Below are positions 1 to 9,508 of a stretch of DNA of 64,000 nucleotides, piece after piece. Position 1 is the stretch's first letter; every line of letters starts with the position of its first letter. The position numbers and the translations under genes were made by a program. Source of the DNA: Gammaproteobacteria bacterium (GTDB lineage: Bacteria > Pseudomonadota > Gammaproteobacteria > Pseudomonadales > Azotimanducaceae); NCBI GenBank assembly GCA_028824555.1, contig JAPPDJ010000096.1, forward strand, positions 39,884-103,883. The letters run 5' to 3'. The notes beneath the pieces are model-generated. The model was given only the letters and a program-made list of their open reading frames with translations. It was not told the DNA's origin and ran no database searches.

Positions 1-2
1 CG

Positions 3-224
3 AGCCGGTACGAGGCATACGTGGACCTCATCCCCGACGAGTGGACGAGCGTGCACATCGTGGTGGACGGCGACCAGGCGCGCCTGTATGTACACGGCAA
101 CGAGCAGCCGACGCTGATCGTCAACGACCTGAAACGCCCCGAGACCTCGGGCGCGGTGGGGTTGTGGGTCGGACCAGGGACAAAAGCGCACTTCAGGAAC
201 CTCAGGGTGACGCCAGCGGGGTAG
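3..224 (+). CDS. C-terminal end of a concanavalin-like/DUF1080-type domain protein (5' end outside window)
   Basis: The frame is open from the first bases of the window and stops at 222-224, so only the last 73 residues of a longer protein are seen. The visible part has alternating beta-strand character (VHIVVDGDQARLYVHG, then GAVGLWVG, then AHFRNLRVTP). This is the usual ending of jelly-roll sugar-binding or DUF1080-like domains, where the last strand reads FRNLRV. No catalytic residue can be assigned. The family call is inferred from this short tail alone, and a LamG-type domain would look similar. A copy of a dispersed repeat follows at 274-325. Confidence 0.5.
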   Translation, partial: SRYEAYVDLIPDEWTSVHIVVDGDQARLYVHGNEQPTLIVNDLKRPETSGAVGLWVGPGTKAHFRNLRVTPAG

Positions 225-273
225 AGGACTGACTCGCTGTTGCCCGGGACGGCCGCTGCCTCGCCTCCCCCCC

Positions 274-325
274 GACACACAGGCACTCCGTCGTACAGGT
301 CGTTGGAAAATGTCCCATGACCAAC
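274..325. repeat. Dispersed intergenic repeat, copy 1
   Basis: This stretch (cgacacacaggcactccgtc and following) resembles 6453-6500 and 10804-10851. All three share a core of a cacacaaac-like start, ttccgtc, a gtaggaaatg-like centre and cccacgac. All lie between genes. This copy is the most diverged of the three. No open reading frame is associated with it. Confidence 0.5.
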
Positions 326-429
326 ATTCGTCACGTTTTCTGCATGGACTGACAGCAGTTGTTCATGATTCGACCTAGCGCCGGGATCGTGGTAGGTTGC
401 AACGCTTGGATGCATTCTAGGAGCCAAGC

Positions 430-2091
430 ATGAGCCGCCCGTCGCTCGCCACCTTCGCCTCGCTCGCCGTCGCCTCGCTCGGCATCACCACAGCGTTGGC
501 CGGAACCGATCCGTTCTTCAACCCCCTGACACAATCCACCGCGGTTGCATCCCCCAACCACGTCAACGAACTCCACTCGCCGTGGCAAACTCCGCCGGGC
601 CTGTCGCAGCGAAACCTAATGAGCCTCCAGGAGGTGGAGGCCGATGCCACGCAATCCGTGCAGCGCGTCCCGTTTGGCGGCATCTCATCGATGTTCGACA
701 TGCTTGCCTACGACCCGTCAGGCCGGTACATCTTCATTCCGCACGAGACGCCCTTCGGTGCTGGCCTGTCTCGGTACGACACAACCGAAGACCGCACCGA
801 ACTGCTGTTTGCCGGAGACTCGCAGGCGTCCGATTTTTCCGCGTGTTGGGGCCAGGCGTGCCCAGCGTGGGCAGCGGACTTCGCCGCCTTCGACCCGGCG
901 CGCTGGACACCCAACGGCACCGTCCTCCTCGGCGAGGAGTGGTCGGGGCTCGGGCGGATAGTCGAGGTTCTGAATCCCCTCGGCGACGCTCCCGCAGACC
1001 CCATCGTCACCTCCCTGGTAGAGGGAGAGGACTACCGAACCCTCGACTCGATCGCCCGCGTGGCCCATGAGGGCATCAACTTCAGCCGCCGCTTCCCCAA
1101 CCGGGTCATCTACTACATCGACGAGTGGAACTCCGGTTCCATCTACGCGCTGGTGCTCAAGACACCGGGCGACTACACCGGCGGCGGACAGACCTTTGTG
1201 CTATCGGTGGACGCCTTTATGCCGAGCGGCGGTGATCCCGCGGCCAACTGGAACGAAGGCGTGAACGAAACCGCACAACGCTTCGGCATGGCCACCTGGG
1301 TTCCGCTCACCAATGCCAACGGCAGACCGCTGCGTGGCATCAGCGATCCCTTTGTGGACGGACCGACTGTGGATCCGAGGGAGCGCACCGATGTGCGTGG
1401 CGGGCGCGCGGCGGCAGACGATGCGGGCGGTACGCCCTACGGCCGGCCGGAGGACATGGAGGTCGGCGTCCTGGCCAATTTTAACGAGGTGCTCTATGTC
1501 GCCGTAACCTCGGAGCATTCCGTGATCTCCATCGAGATGCTGGGCAATCGCAAGGCTATCGTTCGCGAGTTCGCGACGGCCGAGTCGGCCAAGAACGTCG
1601 GCTTTGCTGCAACCACCGGCACCCTGAACTCGCCCGATAACCTAGCCCAAGACGCGCTCGGCAATATCTACATCATTGAAGACTCCCCCAACTCGGGTGA
1701 CGTCGGGGGCGACATTTGGTTCGCCCGAGACACCGACGGCAACGGGGTCGCCGAGTCGCTCGACCACTTCATGAGCATCCAGGTTGCCGGCTCGGAGTCG
1801 ACGGGCATGATCTTCAACCCGGTGGCGCCCGAGAAGTTCGTCGTTGCCGTGCAGCATCCGAGCAGCACCGACCTCGAGGAAGTTCCGGACGGCTTCGGCG
1901 ATGCGGTCTGGGAGTTTGACGTGAGCGGTGTCGTGCCGCCACCGTGCGACGATGGTGGCAGCCTGTTCGGCGTAGCCGCTCCTCTTGACACGAGCTGCGT
2001 GTCGCGCGTCGGCAACCCCTTCGCGTCAGATCTACGTAACGCCGGCAGGCGTGGCGTTGCGACCGGAGCGCCGCGGAACGTCCGTTGGTAG
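430..2091 (+). CDS. PhoX-like (DUF839) secreted protein
   Basis: A 553-residue protein starting at an ATG preceded by a clear AGGAG eight bases upstream. Residues 1-24 form a signal peptide (small hydrophobic segment ending ALA). The body resembles the PhoX/DUF839 family of secreted calcium-dependent phosphatases and related beta-propellers. Visible family-like segments are FDMLAYDPSGRYIFIPHE, GEEWSGLGRIVEVLNP, NEGVNETAQRF, RPEDMEVG, LNSPDNLAQDALGNIYIIED and a late GMIFNP. A phosphatase function is not proven, because many DUF839 proteins have no known activity. The next gene downstream encodes a di-haem lipoprotein in the same direction, so the two may work together outside the cytoplasm. 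Confidence 0.7.
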   Translation: MSRPSLATFASLAVASLGITTALAGTDPFFNPLTQSTAVASPNHVNELHSPWQTPPGLSQRNLMSLQEVEADATQSVQRVPFGGISSMFDMLAYDPSGRYIFIPHETPFGAGLSRYDTTEDRTELLFAGDSQASDFSACWGQACPAWAADFAAFDPARWTPNGTVLLGEEWSGLGRIVEVLNPLGDAPADPIVTSLVEGEDYRTLDSIARVAHEGINFSRRFPNRVIYYIDEWNSGSIYALVLKTPGDYTGGGQTFVLSVDAFMPSGGDPAANWNEGVNETAQRFGMATWVPLTNANGRPLRGISDPFVDGPTVDPRERTDVRGGRAAADDAGGTPYGRPEDMEVGVLANFNEVLYVAVTSEHSVISIEMLGNRKAIVREFATAESAKNVGFAATTGTLNSPDNLAQDALGNIYIIEDSPNSGDVGGDIWFARDTDGNGVAESLDHFMSIQVAGSESTGMIFNPVAPEKFVVAVQHPSSTDLEEVPDGFGDAVWEFDVSGVVPPPCDDGGSLFGVAAPLDTSCVSRVGNPFASDLRNAGRRGVATGAPRNVRW

Positions 2092-2268
2092 CGCCACGGA
2101 ACAGGAGCCCGGGCAGACGCCGACTTCGGTAAGTCGTCGACCCGGGTTCCGTTCCCTTTGACCCTCGAGCGACGTTCCGAGCCGGCTCGGCGGCGACCGT
2201 GTCGCGTGCCACGCGCCTTGACGGTACGCGAACGCCCACATACACGCGGCGGCCCGGGCCAAGCTCCC

Positions 2269-3966
2269 ATGCGGGCCAGCGCCTCATGCCTTCTGCTGGC
2301 GTCGTTGGCACTCCTCTGCGGTTGTTTGCCGCAGCCCGGACCCGCGCCGACCGACGCCGTGGTAGCGGCCCCCGTGGACGTGCCGCCAGCCCCCTACCAC
2401 GAGCAAGTCCTCGCGTATCTCGGCGACAGCGATGCGGTGGTGCCGCGTCCGCTTCCGGACATTCACCCCGTGCGGACGGCCTACAACCCCGAGGCGATCA
2501 TTCCGCCGCAGTGCTACACGCGCACCGAAGGACGTTTCAACCCCTGCTACGTGTGCCACCAGCGCGAGATGCCAGGCCGCGAGAACGTCATGAACGACGA
2601 CGACCTGCAGGTCGCCTACAGCTTCAGCGACGTCGGCATGACCAACCACTGGCGGAACCTGTTCGAGGACCGGTCTGCCGAAATCGGGCGTGTATCCGAC
2701 GACGAGATCCGCGCCTGGGTGGACGACGACAACTACAGCGCCCTTGCGCCCCGTCTGCGGCAGGCCGCTTTCGCGGGCTGGATTCCTGACCTGTACGGGC
2801 TCGAGCGTGGCGCCGCAGCGTTCGATGATCAGGGCTTCGCCCTCGACGGCAGTCACTGGGTGGCTTTCAACTACAAGCCGTTCCCGAGCACGTTCTGGCC
2901 GACCAACGGATCCACCGACGACGTCATGATCCGCCTGCCGGTACAGTTCCGCACAGACGCCCAGGGCAATCACTCGCGGGACGTGTACCTCGCCAACTTG
3001 GCGATCCTCGAGGCCGGCATCAAGGGATTCGACTCGATCACGGTCCCACTCGTGGACGAGCGGCGCGTGGGCGCCGACCTCGACGGCGACGGTCTGCTCG
3101 GCGTTGCCGGACGCGTTGTTCTGCCGACGGGTTACGTCGGCGCAGCGGTTGACGACTTCCGCGACACCCACCTCTACCCGGTGGGCACCGAGTTTCTGCA
3201 CACCGTGCGCTACCTTGGGATCACCGAAGACGGCGAGATCGTGTCGTCGCGGCGCATGAAGGAGGTTCGGTACATGCGCAAGTGGGTCGCCTACCGCAAG
3301 CAGGTTTACGCGCGCCAATACCAGCTCGAGGCGTTCGAGAAGGAACTCGGCAACATGCCCCAGTACGTCCATCTCGGCGACCGGGGCCTCGACAACAAAT
3401 TCGGCTGGTCGGTGCAGGGATTCATTGAGGATCGCCGTGGCGAGCTGCGTGCGGCCACCTACGAGGAGACCCTGTTCTGCATGGGTTGCCACACCTCAGT
3501 CGGCGTCACCGTCGACAAGACCTTCGGCTTCCCGCGCAAGGTTGACGGCGCACCGGGCTGGGGCTACATCGACCTCAAGGGCATGCCCGACGCGCCAAGC
3601 TTCGGCGAGACCCGAGGCGAGATCGCCGTCTATCTGGAGCGGGTCGGCGGCGGCGGCGAGTTCCGCAGCAACCCGGAGATGTTCGAACGCTGGTTCAACC
3701 CTGACGGCACCCTGGCTCGGGAACGGGTGGCGGCGGCGGCGGATGTGTATGCGCTGGTCGTGCCCTCCGTGACGCGAGCACTGACGCTGAACAAGGCTTA
3801 CCGGGCCATCGTGCTTGAACAGGACTACATCTTCGGTCGCGACGCGATGCCGGAACCGCCCGACAACGTCTACACGCATATCGACAACGCAAACGCACCG
3901 ACGCTGCCGGAAGAGTTCGTTTACGACTGGGACATCCGCCTGGATTGGTCTCGCCCGAGTCAGTAG
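2269..3966 (+). CDS. Di-haem c-type cytochrome-like lipoprotein
   Basis: A 565-residue product if started at the ATG at 2269, chosen because it gives a lipoprotein signal peptide: MRASASCLLLASLALLCGC with a lipobox ending LLCGC. An upstream TTG at 2158 is in frame but gives an arginine-rich, implausible leader. Two c-type haem motifs are visible, CYVCH at about residue 93 and CMGCH at about residue 404. The long region between them contains a segment with acidic, D-rich turns (DLDGDGLLGVAG). Family unknown to me. It probably sits in the outer or inner membrane leaflet facing the periplasm and handles electrons. It follows the PhoX-like gene by 177 bp. Confidence 0.65.
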   Translation: MRASASCLLLASLALLCGCLPQPGPAPTDAVVAAPVDVPPAPYHEQVLAYLGDSDAVVPRPLPDIHPVRTAYNPEAIIPPQCYTRTEGRFNPCYVCHQREMPGRENVMNDDDLQVAYSFSDVGMTNHWRNLFEDRSAEIGRVSDDEIRAWVDDDNYSALAPRLRQAAFAGWIPDLYGLERGAAAFDDQGFALDGSHWVAFNYKPFPSTFWPTNGSTDDVMIRLPVQFRTDAQGNHSRDVYLANLAILEAGIKGFDSITVPLVDERRVGADLDGDGLLGVAGRVVLPTGYVGAAVDDFRDTHLYPVGTEFLHTVRYLGITEDGEIVSSRRMKEVRYMRKWVAYRKQVYARQYQLEAFEKELGNMPQYVHLGDRGLDNKFGWSVQGFIEDRRGELRAATYEETLFCMGCHTSVGVTVDKTFGFPRKVDGAPGWGYIDLKGMPDAPSFGETRGEIAVYLERVGGGGEFRSNPEMFERWFNPDGTLARERVAAAADVYALVVPSVTRALTLNKAYRAIVLEQDYIFGRDAMPEPPDNVYTHIDNANAPTLPEEFVYDWDIRLDWSRPSQ

Positions 3967-4115
3967 CGATAGTGCGCATGTGTCCCGCGTCAGGACGCCT
4001 CAGCCGCTGAGGCTGCCAGGCCCCCACTTCCCCGATCCGTGTCGCGGCGACGCGGCCCTTCGACGGCGGGCGACGAACCGTGGCGCGGCTGCGGTGTAGG
4101 ACATCGCCAGCGGTA

Positions 4116-4265
4116 AGCGCATGAGGAAGGCCACCCGAAGAAGGGCGACGCATGCGTCGCCCCTACGGCCCTGGAGATGACCGACACCTTCCTGTAGGGG
4201 CGACGCATGCGTCGCCCTGTCCGGCAGACCGGTGGGCCGCCGCCAAGTCCGACAGACTGCTAGCG
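4116..4265. repeat. 150-bp repeat element with two perfect 20-bp palindromes
   Basis: The block contains gggcgacgcatgcgtcgccc twice, at 4143-4162 and 4198-4217; this 20-mer is its own reverse complement. The whole block is almost identical to 58372-58517, with a few substitutions and a 4-base length difference. The rest of the gap 3967-4473 shows no credible gene. Confidence 0.85.
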
Positions 4266-4473
4266 TGGGAGTTTCGCGTGCGACCAGTCGAAGTCTACCA
4301 ATGCTGCGGCGCACGCGAACAGGCAAGGGCCACGTACGACCCGACTCGACGTGCGCGTCGGGAACAGAGGGAAGTCTCGCTGACGTTTGAAGCGACTCAC
4401 GGGTCACGGCAAGAGCGGCGGTCGCCGTCGCGCACCCGGCTGTTGTTGCCTTGGCTTGGTTGCCGCGCGCGGG

Positions 4474-6306
4474 TCAGCGCAATTCCATTCCCTCGAGGTC
4501 GCCGCGACCCCGCCACTCCTTCAGCAGGGCGTTGAAGGCGTTGATGCCCGGCGCGTAGGGGGAATTCTGCCTGTTGCCCTGCGTTCCCTTGCCTTCGCGG
4601 TTGTAATAGCCGGGCGTGCACTGCTCGAGGAACTCCGCGGCACCCATGCCGGCCTGGGCCACGATCTCCGCGACCCATCGGCTTTCCGCTTCCGCAGTGA
4701 CTTCGGCCACATCCTTGCCGCGCCGCTTCACCTCGTCGACGATATAGGCCACGTGCATCGCTTGGTCGTCGAACATGGCGGTCATGTTCGGCGAAAGCCC
4801 GTTCTGGTTGATACCGATCGTGAACCAGTTCGGAAACCCGTGGCTGCTTAAGCCATGTAACGTTCGAAAGCCGTCGGCCCAGTGGTCGTACAAGGACCGA
4901 CCGTCGCGTCCGATGGTGTCGAAGTCGACCCGGCGATGGGCGGAGGTCGTGATCTCGAACCCGGTGGCGTAGACGATGCAGTCCACTTCGTACTCGATAC
5001 CGTTCGCGACCACGCCCCTCTCGGTAATCCGCTCCACGCCCCTGGAGTCGGAGACGTCGATCAGTTCCACGTTTTCAAGGTTGAACGTATCGAGATACTC
5101 GTCGTTGAAGGTCGGCCGCTTGCAGAACTGCCGGTACCACGGCTTGAGGGCTTCCGCCACCCGCCCGTCCGCGACCGTGTCGTCCACCCGAGCCCGGATC
5201 TCGTTCATCTTCTCGAAGTCGGCAACCTCGGCGCGCAGGGCCACCTCCTCCATGTCGAGCGCTTCGTCTGACTTGCGCGTCATTAGTGAGATGCCGATCC
5301 GTCGCGCGATGTCCGTCCACCCGTCCGCGACAAGGTCCTCCGTCACGTTCTGGCCGAAAAGCACCGCCGCGAAGTTCTCGCGGCGGGCCCGCTGCCAGCC
5401 GGGCTCGAGGCTCCTGTACCAGTCCTCGTCCGTCGGCTTGTTGCCGCGCAGGTCCACCGACGAGGGCGTCCTCTGGAAGACGTACAGCCGGTCGGCATGC
5501 TCGCCGAGAAACGGCACGGACTGGATGGCCGTACACCCGGTGCCGATGACCGCGACACGCTTGTCGGCGAGCTTCGTCAGGCCCCCGTTGTGATCGCCCC
5601 CGGTGTACTCGTAGTCCCAGCGCGCGGTATGGAAGGTGTGCCCCTTGAAGTCGCCGATTCCGGGAATGCCGGGGAGCTTCGGTCGGTTCGCCGGTCCCGT
5701 CGCCTGCACCACGAACCGTGCGCGAATGGCGTCGTTGCGATGGGTCGCGACGTGCCAGCACCTGTCGTCCTCATTCCAACGCACCTCGGTGACGCGGGTT
5801 TGGAAGACTGCCCGGTCGTACAGGCCGAAGTACTCGGCCACCCGCTTGCTATGGTCGAAGATCTCGGGGGCGTAGGAGTACTTCTCCTTGGGCATGAACC
5901 CGGTTTCCTCGAGAAGCGGCAGGTAGCAGTAGGACTCGATGTCACACTGCGCACCGGGGTACCGGTTCCAGTACCAGGTGCCCCCAAAGTCGCCGCCCGA
6001 CTCGATGATGCGGAAGTTGGTGATGCCCCGCTCCTTCAGGCGCGCACCGGCCATCAGGCCGCTGAACCCCGCGCCTATGACGGCGACGTCGATCTTGAGG
6101 TCCAGCGGCTCGCGTTCGAAGGCCGGGTCCGCGTACGGATCGTCCGTGGCGTAGTGGGCGAATTCGGAAGCTACCTCGATGTACTGGTCCTCGCCGTCTG
6201 CCCGGATCCGCTTGTCCCGCTCGATGCGGTACTTCGCGCGCAGGGCTCCCGGATCGAAATCGAGATTGGGAAACAGGTTGTGCAGTCGCTCGCGTTCGGA
6301 TGCCAT
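4474..6306 (-). CDS. Flavin-dependent monooxygenase, Baeyer-Villiger type
   Basis: A 610-residue protein with an FAD-binding dinucleotide fold (VIGAGFSGLMAG, residues 76-87), a second NADPH-binding Rossmann motif (VIGTGCTA, 253-260) and, between them, FKGHTFHTARWD at 220-231. That matches the Baeyer-Villiger fingerprint FxGxxxHxxxW followed by an acidic residue. The first 70 residues are an N-terminal extension typical of the cyclohexanone/phenylacetone and steroid monooxygenase branch. Such enzymes insert one oxygen next to a ketone using NADPH and O2; the substrate here cannot be told. The gene is alone on this strand, flanked by repeat-rich gaps. Confidence 0.88.
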   Translation of the reverse strand: MASERERLHNLFPNLDFDPGALRAKYRIERDKRIRADGEDQYIEVASEFAHYATDDPYADPAFEREPLDLKIDVAVIGAGFSGLMAGARLKERGITNFRIIESGGDFGGTWYWNRYPGAQCDIESYCYLPLLEETGFMPKEKYSYAPEIFDHSKRVAEYFGLYDRAVFQTRVTEVRWNEDDRCWHVATHRNDAIRARFVVQATGPANRPKLPGIPGIGDFKGHTFHTARWDYEYTGGDHNGGLTKLADKRVAVIGTGCTAIQSVPFLGEHADRLYVFQRTPSSVDLRGNKPTDEDWYRSLEPGWQRARRENFAAVLFGQNVTEDLVADGWTDIARRIGISLMTRKSDEALDMEEVALRAEVADFEKMNEIRARVDDTVADGRVAEALKPWYRQFCKRPTFNDEYLDTFNLENVELIDVSDSRGVERITERGVVANGIEYEVDCIVYATGFEITTSAHRRVDFDTIGRDGRSLYDHWADGFRTLHGLSSHGFPNWFTIGINQNGLSPNMTAMFDDQAMHVAYIVDEVKRRGKDVAEVTAEAESRWVAEIVAQAGMGAAEFLEQCTPGYYNREGKGTQGNRQNSPYAPGINAFNALLKEWRGRGDLEGMELR

Positions 6307-6452
6307 CGATTGTTCCAGTCAGGTTGGTGGAAAACTCTCTGCGCGCCGACGCCGGCCAGACCTCCCGCGTCATACCCGAGTATCGCACTGATACTCCCTC
6401 GGTTCCCGCACCGAGGTCAGAATGTATCGAGACAGTCGACGCAACATGCCCC

Positions 6453-6500
6453 GATACACGAACCTTCCGTCCTACATGCCGTAGGAAATGTCCCACGACA
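6453..6500. repeat. Dispersed intergenic repeat, copy 2
   Basis: Contains ttccgtcctacatgccgtag followed by gaaatgtcccacgac, matching 10804-10851 closely and 274-325 more weakly. The centre holds a short inverted pair (cctac / gtagg). A partner-like stretch, ccttggtggcacgg, follows at about 6517, comparable to ccttggcggcacgg after copy 3. Confidence 0.6.
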
Positions 6501-6801
6501 TGCGCCATGCCACACCTCCTTGGTGGCACGGGATCCCTCCTCTAGGAGGGCCGGGGGCATGTTCCCCCGCATCTCGCTGATCGATGCCGGCGCAGGAGTC
6601 TGGCGTTAGGCAAATGCCTCGCTGCCGTGTGTCGCGCGGAACCCAGGCGTTTCAGTCGCCAGAAGCCGGGCATTTCCATTGCCATCGACAGCTCGCGTGT
6701 CTTGGCTGTCCCGTGGAAGCCGCTGGCCTGTCCCTTGCCAGCCGCCGGAAAACCGGCCCGAAGCGGGCAAGGGAGGCGGGCGAGTCACAGGGTAGCTGTC
6801 G

Positions 6802-6910
6802 TGTAGGACATCGCCTGCGGTTGCGTGGGACGAGATGTTTGTGTCGGGAAGCGTCCGGCCTTGTAGGACATCGCCCCGGGTTGCGTGGGACGAAATGTTG
6901 TGTGTCGGGA
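6802..6910. repeat. Two tandem copies of a 47-base repeat
   Basis: Copies at 6802-6848 and 6862-6910 share tgtaggacatcgcc, then cgg, then ttgcgtgggacga, then atgtt and gtgtcggg. The first 14 bases (tgtaggacatcgcc) also occur at about 4095, just before the palindromic block there. The 3' part (gtgggacga...tgtgtcg) is related to the reverse complement of the 274/6453/10804 repeat, so the two families may be ends of one mobile unit. Confidence 0.6.
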
Positions 6911-7137
6911 ACAGCCGCCACTACTGCCATTCAGCTACGTGACCATCTGTGGCAGTTCATGGGTAACGGCGACCGATTGCGGGTCAACGGACTCGGTAAC
7001 GGCGCGTGGGGAAGCTACAACCTGATGATTCCCCGTTTAGCCGGCAATTAAAGCCCGCTCGCGGCTCGACGCCGTGGTCGTCGGGAGCGACGGTAGTGGC
7101 CGCGAGTAACCACTACCGTCAGGATTCGGCAGCCTTC

Positions 7138-7524
7138 TCATCGGCGCATCAGCGGGACGAGCTGCGAGCCTAGGAGGAGCGCGGGCAGCGCAACCCCGAC
7201 TGCATAGCTGCCCGTGATCAACACGAGCAGTCCGGCCCCCGGGATGGTCAGCCACGGGAAGGCGGCGATCCAGGGGTTGGACACATCCACCAGCTCCCCC
7301 GGTTCCGCCTTCCCGCCAAGGCGCGGCATGCCGCCGAAGCGATCCGAAAGCTCGGTCGCGACCGCCCCTGCCGCGAAGGAGAGGACCGCCGTTGCCGCCA
7401 CCAACACCATGCCTTCGCCCGCAAGGACGGCGAGGATGGCGAGGGTGGCCAGAACGATGGCATCGACCGCGATGCCGAGCAGCGCCGTGCGCTCGAGGGG
7501 CTCGATTTTCTGTTGGCGTTCCAT
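7138..7524 (-). CDS. Small integral membrane protein, unknown function
   Basis: A 128-residue hydrophobic protein. Hydrophobic runs at about 13-36 and 41-57, then two more in the second half (ALLVLITG and AVGVALPALLLG regions), suggest three or four membrane helices with a polar loop (about 60-80, DRFGGMPRLGGK) between pairs. I do not recognise a family. It lies 76 bp downstream of the asparagine-synthetase-like gene on the same strand, so the two may be one transcript; a transport or anchoring role for that locus is only a guess. Confidence 0.6.
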   Translation of the reverse strand: MERQQKIEPLERTALLGIAVDAIVLATLAILAVLAGEGMVLVAATAVLSFAAGAVATELSDRFGGMPRLGGKAEPGELVDVSNPWIAAFPWLTIPGAGLLVLITGSYAVGVALPALLLGSQLVPLMRR

Positions 7525-7600
7525 AATTGGCGTCAGCAGAAAACGGCTCGCGACGGGATGATGCCAAACCCCGCGAGGTCAGGGCCCGCTGCCATCCCCG

Positions 7601-9322
7601 TCAAGTCGTCTCCATCTCTCCGAGCCAGATCACGGATGTCATCGCAGCATACACCTGCTTCGCTAGATTCGAGGGGAGTATCGGCAGCACGTCCAAGGTC
7701 GCGAGCAGCCTCGGCCTGTCGATCACCTCGAATGCCGGGTTCTGTGCGTCGGCGGCAATGTCCCGATACAAGTCGAGCTTCGCCGGTGACGCGTGGCGAG
7801 CCGCGAGCGCGGCCCCTTCCCGGTTCGGGTCTGGGTTTGCAGCGGCATTGGGCAGCGCAAAGCGCGGTCTCCTTCCCCGCCATGCCCCCGCGATTCGCCG
7901 CAGACTATCCATGTCGAGGATGGGCGGACCGGCTTCCGGGTAGCCCATCGTCCCCGGTGACGGTTTCCCCGTGCGCTTGGCGCTCGCGTAGGAGTGACCC
8001 GCAATGCCGCGCCCCGCGCGCTCGACGAGGGCGTCGTGGATGGGGTGCTCCGTGCGTCCTTGCCAGCCCATCGCGAAGGCAAGGCGGACCGCCGCCGGAC
8101 AGTAGAGCGGAAAGACGGTGTCGCGAAAGGCCTCGGGCCGAACGGAAAACCAGCGTCTGATTCGGTGCTGGATGTAGAAGGCATCCAGGACATCCTCGAT
8201 GTTCGCACCGTGCGCCAGAGGCTCCATCAGCAGTTGCATCGTCGTTGCCACGACCTCGATCCAGGCGGGTTCGGTCAGCAGGTCTAGGTTCGGGCGTTCG
8301 ATGAATGCCGCCAGGACCGAACCTCTCGTTCTTGGCGGCGCGGCGAAAGGGAAGTGCGACGACAGTGATTCGCCGAAAAAACCCGTCAGCACGGTTGCTG
8401 GCGGATCGCGCCATGCCCTACATGCCTCGCTCAGGCTCAAGGCACCCGATGTGGTACCCACGCGCTCGAACGGATCGTCCGTCACCGGCGGGCGGTCCTC
8501 CGCCAGACTGTGGACGCGCGCAGACTGAGCGACCTCGCCGGCAATTCGGACATCGTCCGCTCTTCCGGTGTATGTGACCGCCTCGAATCTGTCCACTGCG
8601 CCGCTTCGGATGGCAAGAGCGAGGACGAGGCGGGAATCGCGCCCACCCGTGAGTTCTAGTCGAGGCCGCCTGCCCGCGGCAGTCCTGGCAGCGTGCCGAA
8701 TCGTGGCCGCGGCGGAGTTCTCCAGCTCGTCAACGGCGCGGTTCACCAGGTCGGACGACTCAGGCGCAAGGGGCACCCAAGGATGTTGCGACGATGGCGG
8801 GATTAGTGTGACGCGCGATCCGACCTGCACATGGGCGCGGAAGGGTACCGCGCGGATGCCGCGAAACCCCGTCCGATCTCCCATCGGAAAGCCCCGGAAT
8901 GTCAGCAGTGCGCTGAAGGCACGATCACGCTGCGGTGGTTTTCCGAGGAAGCGGTGGATCGCCTGCGCGATCAGGTCGGACTGGTTGGCCACGAAGGAGA
9001 AGCCCATCTCGGTTGCGATGTAGAGCGGCGCCAGACCGAACTCGTCCTGGTGGATCGCCCCCCGGCCCGCGGCGTTGATCTCTATCTCCACAAAACGCCC
9101 GGTATCGGCCTGCCCACCGTGTAGTCGGAGCTTCAAGTCCCTTTGCCGCTCGCGGTGTCCGTCGGGCCATACCCACACGGCAAGGCCGGCCGCCGTCCAG
9201 GCCGCTTCCTTGGGAGCCAACGCCGCGTCAAGCGGAGCGGTCGCGTGGTGAACAAGGAGGAACGACTCGACCGGCGGAGTCGGTTCAGCCGGAACCGGCG
9301 CACCAGATGGTTGGGTGTTCAT
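7601..9322 (-). CDS. Asparagine-synthetase-like protein with PP-loop and inactive glutaminase-like half
   Basis: A 573-residue protein. The N-terminal half resembles the class II glutamine amidotransferase half of AsnB (QDEFGLAPLYIA around 92-103, FVANQSDLI around 110) but lacks the N-terminal catalytic cysteine, so it should not release ammonia from glutamine. The second half has a PP-loop, TGGRDSR at 225-231, corresponding to SGGxDS of AsnB, which binds ATP for substrate adenylation. This layout recalls AsnB homologues that form amide bonds in natural products, such as lasso peptide cyclases, as well as uncharacterised AsnB relatives. A 29-codon peptide gene lies divergently 187 bp away, and a membrane protein gene follows. 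Substrate unknown. Confidence 0.7.
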   Translation of the reverse strand: MNTQPSGAPVPAEPTPPVESFLLVHHATAPLDAALAPKEAAWTAAGLAVWVWPDGHRERQRDLKLRLHGGQADTGRFVEIEINAAGRGAIHQDEFGLAPLYIATEMGFSFVANQSDLIAQAIHRFLGKPPQRDRAFSALLTFRGFPMGDRTGFRGIRAVPFRAHVQVGSRVTLIPPSSQHPWVPLAPESSDLVNRAVDELENSAAATIRHAARTAAGRRPRLELTGGRDSRLVLALAIRSGAVDRFEAVTYTGRADDVRIAGEVAQSARVHSLAEDRPPVTDDPFERVGTTSGALSLSEACRAWRDPPATVLTGFFGESLSSHFPFAAPPRTRGSVLAAFIERPNLDLLTEPAWIEVVATTMQLLMEPLAHGANIEDVLDAFYIQHRIRRWFSVRPEAFRDTVFPLYCPAAVRLAFAMGWQGRTEHPIHDALVERAGRGIAGHSYASAKRTGKPSPGTMGYPEAGPPILDMDSLRRIAGAWRGRRPRFALPNAAANPDPNREGAALAARHASPAKLDLYRDIAADAQNPAFEVIDRPRLLATLDVLPILPSNLAKQVYAAMTSVIWLGEMETT

Positions 9323-9508
9323 TCCCTGGGCACCGCGTGTCCATGTCGAGAGCCGACGAGTCTAGGCAGTCGCCGTGGTAGCGGACCCGGCTGAAAACCC
9401 GGCCGTCCTTTGCCCCATCGATCGGCGACGCGCGTACATTGGCCGATACTGGCAGGCAACCGTCGCAGCGGTAACGCCATAGCCCACAAACCCACAGGAG
9501 ACCAACCG

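Larger units (their letters stand above)
6307..7137. other. Gene-poor repeat region
   Basis: Over 800 bases with no credible coding sequence. It holds repeat copy 2 (6453-6500) and two tandem copies of a 47-base unit (6802-6848 and 6862-6910). Open frames here have no family resemblance and overlap the repeats. Confidence 0.6.

Noticed and set aside
5497..6609. 370-codon plus-strand frame
   Set aside because: Antisense to the monooxygenase gene for most of its length.
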